This document shows positions 6,593 through 11,527 of a stretch of 11,527 nucleotides of DNA, piece by piece (position 1 is the first letter of the stretch; every line of letters begins with the position of its first letter). The stretch is taken from contig CAZCXH010000163.1 in assembly GCA_964502525.1 (NCBI GenBank), positions 1 to 11,527 on the forward strand, in the 5' to 3' direction. A program made the translations under genes and the position numbers. This DNA comes from DATLYB01 sp964502525 (GTDB lineage Bacteria > Bacteroidota > Bacteroidia > Chitinophagales > CAIOSU01). Under the pieces are notes generated by a model, which was given only the letters and a program-made list of their open reading frames with translations, searched no databases and was not told the origin of the DNA.

Positions 6593-7824
6593 TTGGCAGA
6601 CTGCATTTCTACAACCTTAGCCAGGGTTTGAATCGCCTGGGCATGCCGGGCCACGTAAGGATTGTTTGTATCCCATACATAGCCGGCTAATACCGAGCAT
6701 ATCATGTTTTTGTTCTCCTGTCCGGGATTGGATGCAAAAAATATCTTCTGCACCGTTCCGTCATACCAGCCTTGCACATAACTGCGGAATACCTCCACGC
6801 CCCGAAGGATTACTTCAGCGTACTCTTTTTCCCAGTTCACCGGAGTTCCTTTCAGTTGGCGGCTGGCGAGTTTGCCGGCTGCCGCTCCCGATTCGGTGGC
6901 GAAGGTTACTCCTGACGAGAAAACCGGATCGAGAAATTCCGTAGCATTGCCGGTAAGAACATAACCATCGCCATACAGTTGCTTGATGGAGATGGAATAT
7001 CCTGCAATGGTGATAGGATCAAAAAGCATTTTTACATTTTGAAATCTGTTTTGGGTGTGATGCTCGGCAGCGAGCATGGCTCTTAATTTTTCTTCCGGTG
7101 CGCCTTCAAACTCTTCAAAAAACCTGGGGTTTCCTACGAATCCCACCGATGTATTGCCGTTGGAAAAGGGAATAATCCAAATCCAGACGTCCTGGCGGTG
7201 AGCCACAATCACGATCCTGTCGCTGTCAGGCCCGGCAGGGCGGTTGACATCTTTCACATGGGTAAACAGGGTGTCTCTCGGGGGCAGGCTCGAAGGACGA
7301 TTCAGGTTCAGCAGGCGCGGAATAACACGTCCGTACCCACTGGCATCAATGACGAACCGCGCATGGATTTGTTTCTGGTTGCCTTGCTTGTCGGTCACGG
7401 TGGTGACCGAATTGGAGCCGTTGAATTTAATGCCGGTTACTGTAGTTTCAAATTCAACGGGCACGCCCATCTTCTGCACCTCATCGGCAAGCACCTGGTC
7501 GAAATGGTCGCGCGGTATCTGCCACGTCCATTGCCAGCCTTTGGTGAATTGTTCCGAAAATTCAAATTCGCAACGCTTATCGCCTTTCAGGAAAATGGCG
7601 CCTCTTTTTTCCTGGTAGCCTTGTTTTTTAAGCACTTCTAAAAATCCGGCTTCCGCAAAATTGTCCATGCAGCGGGGCAGCAAACTCTCCCCGATAACAA
7701 AACGCGGAAATTTTTGTTTCTCCACGATTTTAACTTTTAAGCCGTTTTTATTGACGATGGATGCCGCAACCGTTCCGGAAGGACCTGCCCCAATCACCAG
7801 CACATCGGTAGTTTCGTTTTTCAT
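6580..7824 (-). CDS. FAD-dependent oxidoreductase of the flavin-dependent halogenase type
   Basis: This 414-residue FAD enzyme begins with the Rossmann motif GAGPSG (12-17), followed by EKQKFPRFVIGESLLP. It carries WIWIIP at 214-219, an exact WxWxIP motif. It also has FLDPVFSSG at 297-305, matching the FxxPxxSxG pattern of flavin-dependent halogenases. K73 in YQEKRGAIF sits where carrier-type halogenases (PltA/CndH-like) have their catalytic lysine. Such enzymes use reduced FAD, oxygen and halide to chlorinate or brominate aromatic substrates. The same fold also includes non-halogenating geranylgeranyl-reductase-like and monooxygenase enzymes, so activity is inferred from motifs. There is no flavin reductase, carrier protein or biosynthetic cluster beside it, and the substrate is unknown. 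A near-consensus -7 box lies upstream. Confidence 0.8.
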   Translation of the reverse strand: MKNETTDVLVIGAGPSGTVAASIVNKNGLKVKIVEKQKFPRFVIGESLLPRCMDNFAEAGFLEVLKKQGYQEKRGAIFLKGDKRCEFEFSEQFTKGWQWTWQIPRDHFDQVLADEVQKMGVPVEFETTVTGIKFNGSNSVTTVTDKQGNQKQIHARFVIDASGYGRVIPRLLNLNRPSSLPPRDTLFTHVKDVNRPAGPDSDRIVIVAHRQDVWIWIIPFSNGNTSVGFVGNPRFFEEFEGAPEEKLRAMLAAEHHTQNRFQNVKMLFDPITIAGYSISIKQLYGDGYVLTGNATEFLDPVFSSGVTFATESGAAAGKLASRQLKGTPVNWEKEYAEVILRGVEVFRSYVQGWYDGTVQKIFFASNPGQENKNMICSVLAGYVWDTNNPYVARHAQAIQTLAKVVEMQSAKPVV

Positions 7825-7841
7825 GTTTTACGGGATTTGGT

Positions 7842-7849
7842 TAAAGATA
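7842..7849 (-). promoter_or_regulatory. Probable -7 box for the halogenase-like gene
   Basis: On the minus strand this reads TATCTTTA, seven of the eight positions allowed by TAnnTTTG, 17 bp before the start codon at 7824. No clear -33 element accompanies it. Confidence 0.4.
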
Positions 7850-8303
7850 ATTTTATAAAGCGGGAAATAAAGTTAGAGGACATAAATATTTCTGTTGATG
7901 ACTTTAATCTAAGAGAATCATACTTTTTGCGTCCGCAATCGGGATATGTCTTGTTTCCTTCGTTTCCAGCAGAGTAAAAAAACCACACTAACATTGAATT
8001 GATGAATTCTTCATCAAGGTCTGATTCATAATATTCAATCCCTTCGAAAATAGCGGGAAGACAGGAGCAGGGTAATTAAGCAGAAGGCTGAAATCTTTCC
8101 GCCAGGATTCATGGCTGATGAATTTCGTTAGAAAAAACGAACTGAAAACCAAGAAATAGTAAACATCAAACTGTCCGCAAAATCGGAATTTGACGCCTGC
8201 CCTACAATGACTTTTATCACCGGGCATTGTCCGGTTGCTAACCTTGTGATGATTTCACGCTGGATTTGAACAACCTTAGTTGAGGCGCAGATTGAAGCGC
8301 GCT

Positions 8304-8435
8304 TTAATCATGAATCTTTACGCTATTGCAACCTTTGGCGTCCAATAAGGTCGCAGCATTATCTCCGGTATTTCCCTGACCTCCCCAGAGGAACTTACAG
8401 CTATTCACTACCAGAGAACGACAACGTGATTGAAA
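8304..8435 (-). pseudogene. Possible remnant of a coding sequence, unrecognised
   Basis: A minus-strand frame bounded by TAG (8436-8438) and TAA (8304-8306) contains SLVVNSCKFLWGGQGNTGD followed by NAATLLDAKGCNSVKIHD. Its Gly/Asn/Asp-rich character looks like real protein, yet it has no ATG and is only 43 codons. It ends about 130 bp before the halogenase-side half of the gap and shares strand with the neighbouring genes. I recognise no family. It may be the end of a decayed secreted protein, or chance. Confidence 0.2.
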
Positions 8436-8489
8436 CTAAGAAATGGTAACATGAGGCAATCTTGTAAGAATCGGCAGGTTTATTAGAAA

Positions 8490-9434
8490 TTAGAAGTAGC
8501 TCATCCTTCTGGGTGACAGGTAAGTATCTTTCTTCATGAACTCATACGCTATCATGATCTCATGAGTCCCTGATGAATAATCGTTCAGTTCTGAAAGCGT
8601 GATGTCATAAGCGTATCCGATCCTGATCCCTTTTGAGAAATTATATTCTGTCATTAAGACGACAGCATCACCGGTTCTGTAGCTTGCCCCAACCCAAAGC
8701 GCTTCTTTGAACAGGAAGGCTGCACTGATATCTGCCTGAAATGGAGCGTTCTTTACATACTTGCAGAGCAGCGAAGGCTTGAACTTCACGTTTTCTCCGA
8801 GATTGAACACCGCCCCCATGGTGTAGAAATAGTGCTTCCATTGGCGGGCAACCATGTTGGTTCCTTCCGCTTTAAAGTGGTCGCCCAGGCTCATGTTCAG
8901 AAAGTGAGGCACTGATAATCCGGCATAAAACCTTTCGCTGTAATAGTAAATGCCAGCTCCGAAATTGGGGCTTATTACGTTCTTTTTTGCTGAGGTGAAT
9001 ACAGCATCCGTCACATCGCTCAATACGAGATCGTTCCAATTTGCCCTGAAATTGTTCAGGGTAACATTCAGCCCTAAAGCCAGCCGGCTTCTGTTCTTGA
9101 ACTGAAAACGGTAGGCATAGTTCCCTGTCAGAGTAATGGTATTGAAGATGCTGTGGTTATCGCTTACCAGCGACATGCCCAACCCGATATTTTCATTGGC
9201 TAAAGGAGCATGGCCTGAGAGGACTGCTGTTTTGGGAGCGCCTGCAAGCCCCGTCCATTGATGGCGGTAAAGCGCCATAACGGTGGTTCTTTCACGGCTT
9301 CCTGCGTATGCAGGATTGATCGCTAAACCGTTAAACATGTACATGCTATACATCGCGTCCTGTTGGGCTTTTGCCGGGGTATGGACGCTTAAGAGAGATG
9401 ATAAACAAACGACTGCGGATAACAACTTCTTCAT
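8490..9434 (-). CDS. PorP/SprF-family type IX secretion membrane protein
   Basis: This 314-residue outer-membrane beta-barrel belongs to the PorP/SprF family. The signal peptide is MKKLLSAVVCLSSLLSVHTPAKA, with likely cleavage after residue 23 (AKA-QQ). The family hallmark follows at once: QQDAMYSMYMFNGLAINPAYAGS, then YRHQWTGLAGAPKT and the APLANENIGLGMSL turn. The rest alternates like transmembrane strands, and the protein ends in Phe. In gliding Bacteroidota such proteins work with type IX secretion or anchor exported adhesins. They are often beside a large gliding-motility or CTD-bearing protein, but no such partner is in this window, so this is probably an orphan paralogue. It has an unusually clear Shine-Dalgarno sequence, AAAGGAGGAG, two bases before the ATG, and a full -7 box at 9514-9521. 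Confidence 0.92.
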   Translation of the reverse strand: MKKLLSAVVCLSSLLSVHTPAKAQQDAMYSMYMFNGLAINPAYAGSRERTTVMALYRHQWTGLAGAPKTAVLSGHAPLANENIGLGMSLVSDNHSIFNTITLTGNYAYRFQFKNRSRLALGLNVTLNNFRANWNDLVLSDVTDAVFTSAKKNVISPNFGAGIYYYSERFYAGLSVPHFLNMSLGDHFKAEGTNMVARQWKHYFYTMGAVFNLGENVKFKPSLLCKYVKNAPFQADISAAFLFKEALWVGASYRTGDAVVLMTEYNFSKGIRIGYAYDITLSELNDYSSGTHEIMIAYEFMKKDTYLSPRRMSYF

Positions 9435-9513
9435 AACTCCTCCTTTTCTTTCGCGCTGAATAGTTCAGCTTTATAAACAATGAGGGTAATGTAACGCAGC
9501 AAAAAGTGATAAG

Positions 9514-9521
9514 CAAATTTA
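9514..9521 (-). promoter_or_regulatory. Bacteroidota -7 box for the porP-like gene
   Basis: On the minus strand this reads TAAATTTG, an exact TAnnTTTG match, about 80 bp before the start codon, giving a leader of roughly 70 nt. It overlaps by two bases a plus-strand TATTTTTG at 9520-9527. Confidence 0.55.
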
Positions 9522-9551
9522 TTTTTGCAAAAAACCGGTAACATGCAGAAA

Positions 9552-9887
9552 GTCGAACAGAGGAAGGGGGATTGGCACCCGCTCACAGAACCGCACATGA
9601 CAGTTTCTCCGCCTAAAGCTGACTGTTGGGCAGTTCTAATAATTCTACCACTTACTCCCTCTCCTTCTGGAGCCTTCTGGAGAGGGAAGGGTGAGGCGAT
9701 AAAAAGAGCAATTTTTAGAACTGCCCTGTTGTTAATCTTAAATTGTGTAGCCTGCCTATGGGTGCTGCCTGTCCGGCACTTGCTTCCACCATTTCATCAA
9801 TCGGCAGTCGAGCCATTGAAACAGGTGCTTCAAGTCATTTCTGCCATACCGCTTAAAGTGGTGCTTGCAACCATCTCGGCACGTACA
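9552..9887 (-). mobile_element. 3' remnant of a group II intron
   Basis: On the minus strand, the 34 nt at 9621-9588 have the domain V layout: AGC at positions 2-4, a GAAA tetraloop at 15-18, and a 3' arm ending GTGCGGTTC. A 36-nt domain VI-like segment (9587-9552) follows, starting TGTGAGCGGGTGCC and ending GTTCGAC, consistent with the AY end of bacterial introns. Several domain V stem pairs are mismatched and the expected branch-point A near the end is not obvious, so it is probably dead. Upstream, the minus-strand frame 9887-9756 encodes HHFKRYGRNDLKHLFQWLDC and RLMKWWKQ, resembling the C-terminal part of intron maturases. The intron 5' end and most of the reverse transcriptase are absent. 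Confidence 0.5.
9628..9726. mobile_element. 99-bp miniature inverted-repeat element inside the intron remnant
   Basis: The left end GGGCAGTTCTAATAATT (9628-9644) and the reverse complement of the right end (9710-9726) match at 16 of 17 positions. TGTT abuts both ends directly (9624-9627 and 9727-9730), as expected of a 4-bp target duplication. Inside is a 9-bp stem, TCCCTCTCC/GGAGAGGGA (9656-9664 with 9679-9687). It encodes no protein, so it would have been moved by a transposase elsewhere. No transposase family is assigned. Confidence 0.65.
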
Positions 9888-9938
9888 TCAACTCCACTTC
9901 TCCTCTATTCCAACTATAAATCAGTCTGGTTATCCAAC

Positions 9939-10089
9939 CCTTTCATTGCCGTTGGCTTCAGCCAACGGTTTAAGAATTGAGAAATGAACAGGCTTCAGTC
10001 AAATTTTTTTTTGTTTTGGCAAGGTTGGGCTAAAGCCCATCATTCCCGCTCTTTTCATCTCCGTTGGCTGAAGCCAACGGCAATGAAGC
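9939..10089. mobile_element. 151-bp palindrome-rich miniature element with 27-bp inverted repeats
   Basis: Perfect 27-bp inverted repeats lie at 9942-9968 and 10061-10087. Each arm itself contains a hairpin, CCGTTGGC-TTCA-GCCAACGG or its complement. Between them is another palindrome, TGGGCTAAAGCCCA (10026-10039), and a degenerate copy, GGCTTCAGTCAA, at 9991-10002. All share a GGCTnnAGCC-type core. TATCCAAC occurs on both sides (9931-9938 and 10090-10097), 2-3 bp outside the inverted repeats, and could be an 8-bp target duplication. The element is non-coding. A REP-like cluster of palindromes is the alternative reading. Confidence 0.6.
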
Positions 10090-10148
10090 TATCCAACATT
10101 TTAATGCGTGTTGCCCTGGAATCATCCTGAGCAACTCCATTAATCTTT

Positions 10149-10156
10149 TATATTTG
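10149..10156 (+). promoter_or_regulatory. Bacteroidota -7 box for pepP
   Basis: TATATTTG matches TAnnTTTG exactly, 29 bp before ATG 10186. A Shine-Dalgarno-like AAGGAA lies at 10173-10178, seven bases before the start, which supports both the promoter and the chosen start. Confidence 0.6.
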
Positions 10157-10185
10157 CCCGTTTTCCGCAACTAAGGAATAACGCA

Positions 10186-11469
10186 ATGCGCTACGCCCCC
10201 ATTGACCCGAATTTATTCATCGCCAATAGAAAAAATTTTGTCAAACAACTTCCCAAAGGCGCGCTGGCAATCTTCAACTCAAACGACCTGATGCCCAAAA
10301 GCGGTGACGCCACCTTCCCCTTCCGCCAGCACCCCGATATGTTTTACCTAACGGGCATTGACCAGGAGCAGACATCGCTTATCTTGTTTCCCGACTGCCC
10401 GGTGGAGAAATACCGCGAAGTGCTTTTCGTGAGAAAAACCAGCGAGCTGATTATGATTTGGGAAGGCGAGAAGTTCACGCAGGAACAGGCAAGCAAAATT
10501 TCCGGGATAAAAAATGTGTTGTGGAAAGGCGAATTTGAAGGCGTTCTGAAGACGGTGATGTACCTTACCAACACCTGTTATCTCAACACCAACGAGAATG
10601 ACCGCGCCACGGCCACTGTTCCCGATTATGATTTGATTTTTGCAAAACAGTTGAAGGAAAAATACCCGCTGCATCGCTTTGAGCGGTCGGCTCCGGTCAT
10701 GTCATCGCTGCGCGCCATCAAGTCTGATGCTGAAATTGATTTAATTGAAAAGGCAATCAGCATTACCGGGAAAGCCTTTCGCAGGATTTTGAAATTCGTG
10801 AAGCCCGGAGTGCTGGAATATGAAATTGAAGCTGAGATTACGCATGAGTTTGCAAAGCATGGAACCGGTCATGCTTACGGGCCGATTATTGCATCCGGCA
10901 AAAGCTCCAACATTCTTCATTACGTCACCAACAACAAGCGATGCGAGGATGGCGATGTGTTGCTGATGGATTTCGCTGCCGAATATGCCAACTATGCTTC
11001 CGACCTCACGCGCACCATTCCCGTGAACGGAAAATTTTCAAAGCGGCAAATGGAAGTTTACAATTCCGTGCTGCGAATTCAACGCGAAGCGATGAAGATG
11101 ATGAAGCCCGGAATCAGACTGGATGATTTTAATAAGGATGTTGGAAAAGTGGTGACGGAAGAGCTTTTAAAACTCAAGTTGCTGAAAAGCGAGGATGTAA
11201 AAAAAGAAGACCCGGAAAAACCCCAATGGAAAAAGTATATGCCGCACGGCACTTCGCACTTTCTGGGATTGGACGTGCACGACATAGGGAACCGCTACGA
11301 ACCAATCAAACCCGGAATGGTGTTCACCTGCGAACCGGGAATTTACATTAAAGAGGAAGGATTCGGCATCCGGCTGGAAAACGATATTCTCGTTACAAAA
11401 ACCGGAACCGTTGATTTGATGAAAGATATTCCGGTTGAAGCGGAGGAGATTGAGGAGCTAATGAATTGA
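10186..11469 (+). CDS. pepP: Xaa-Pro aminopeptidase (aminopeptidase P, M24B)
   Basis: This 427-residue cytoplasmic metallopeptidase removes an N-terminal residue that precedes proline. The N-terminal domain (about 1-175) contains FPFRQHPDMFYLTG, typical of bacterial aminopeptidase P. The C-terminal pita-bread domain carries the full dinuclear metal site: D262 (MDFAAEY), D273 (ASDLTRT), H358 (HGTSHFLGLDVHD), E383 (CEPGIYI) and E398 (GIRLEND). The substrate-binding H245 (NILHY) and H365 are also present, so it should be active. Length is close to E. coli PepP (about 440). There is no signal peptide. It has its own -7 box and Shine-Dalgarno sequence, and starts about 100 bp from the miniature element at 9939-10089. 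Nothing follows it in the window, so operon membership downstream is unknown. Confidence 0.95.
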   Translation: MRYAPIDPNLFIANRKNFVKQLPKGALAIFNSNDLMPKSGDATFPFRQHPDMFYLTGIDQEQTSLILFPDCPVEKYREVLFVRKTSELIMIWEGEKFTQEQASKISGIKNVLWKGEFEGVLKTVMYLTNTCYLNTNENDRATATVPDYDLIFAKQLKEKYPLHRFERSAPVMSSLRAIKSDAEIDLIEKAISITGKAFRRILKFVKPGVLEYEIEAEITHEFAKHGTGHAYGPIIASGKSSNILHYVTNNKRCEDGDVLLMDFAAEYANYASDLTRTIPVNGKFSKRQMEVYNSVLRIQREAMKMMKPGIRLDDFNKDVGKVVTEELLKLKLLKSEDVKKEDPEKPQWKKYMPHGTSHFLGLDVHDIGNRYEPIKPGMVFTCEPGIYIKEEGFGIRLENDILVTKTGTVDLMKDIPVEAEEIEELMN

Positions 11470-11527
11470 TGCGCTGATTAGCCGATGTGCCAATGAGAAT
11501 TCGGTGATTTGATGATTCGATAGTTCG
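11470..11527. repeat. Degenerate GAT-rich short-unit repeat after pepP
   Basis: The tail consists of loosely repeated 8-9-base units such as CTGATTAG, CCGATGTG, CCAATGAG, ATTTGATG and ATTCGATAG. The piece 11499-11514 matches 5676-5691, just after the rarA stop, at 14 of 16 positions. It runs off the window, so its true length is unknown. Confidence 0.4.

Larger units (their letters stand above)
7825..8489. other. 665-bp stretch with no convincing gene
   Basis: Apart from the promoter box at its left end, no intact gene is supported. A 79-codon minus-strand frame (7988-8227) has no recognisable domain or upstream signals and is probably chance. A small ACCGG/CCGGT inverted repeat surrounds 8219-8235. 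A 43-codon minus-strand frame at 8304-8435 reads protein-like and is listed separately. Confidence 0.5.

Noticed and set aside
7198..7641. Long plus-strand frames opposite the halogenase-like gene
   Set aside because: They are antisense to a gene with clear FAD and halogenase motifs and have no domains of their own.
7988..8227. 79-codon minus-strand open frame
   Set aside because: No recognisable domain, no promoter or ribosome-binding site, and irregular composition; probably chance.
9525..9980. 151-codon plus-strand open frame
   Set aside because: It runs straight through the miniature element at 9628-9726, the intron remnant and the left arm of the second element. The translation has no domain, and its LPLTPSPSG segment is the repeat hairpin translated.
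9942..10087. CRISPR array
   Set aside because: The repeats are inverted rather than direct, only a few copies exist, spacing is irregular, and no cas gene is present.

Overview
The window reads as chromosomal DNA of a member of the Bacteroidota. The evidence is a PorP/SprF-family outer-membrane protein (a family typical of this phylum), a fused RibBA, and several matches to the Bacteroidota sigma-factor -7 box TAnnTTTG placed directly upstream of genes. Base composition and gene style are similar throughout, and I see no sign of a prophage or a large island. The species cannot be named from this sequence.

Layout. Positions 1-126 hold the 3' end of a probable PAP2 phosphatase, overlapping by ATGA a GT39/ArnT-like membrane glycosyltransferase (123-1760). 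A cytoplasmic GT2 glycosyltransferase (1771-2550, minus) converges on it. Together these could form a small polyprenyl-phosphate sugar-transfer group. Divergent from GT2 is ribBA (2670-3887), whose stop abuts the stop of arfB (3888-4313, minus). Divergent from arfB is rarA (4405-5673). After a gene-poor stretch (5674-6047) with possible coding debris comes a small monohaem cytochrome c (6048-6443). Next is a minus-strand FAD enzyme carrying flavin-dependent-halogenase motifs (6580-7824), then a 665-bp gene-poor gap. A minus-strand PorP/SprF-like gene follows (8490-9434), and the window ends with an M24B aminopeptidase P (10186-11469).

The least ordinary part is the 751-bp divergent gap between porP and pepP (9435-10185). 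It looks like a nested set of small mobile-element remains: (a) the 3' end of a group II intron on the minus strand, with domain V/VI-like sequence and a possible maturase C-terminal scrap; (b) a 99-bp miniature element with 17-bp terminal inverted repeats and abutting TGTT direct repeats, sitting 2 nt beyond the domain V-like segment; (c) a second miniature element of about 151 bp built from GGCTnnAGCC palindromes, with perfect 27-bp inverted repeats and 8-bp TATCCAAC flanks. I see no CRISPR array, tRNA, rRNA or intact transposase. Most of the genes are housekeeping (riboflavin synthesis, ribosome rescue, replication-fork maintenance, peptide turnover). The halogenase-like enzyme and the 9.5-10.1 kb element cluster are the points most worth following up.
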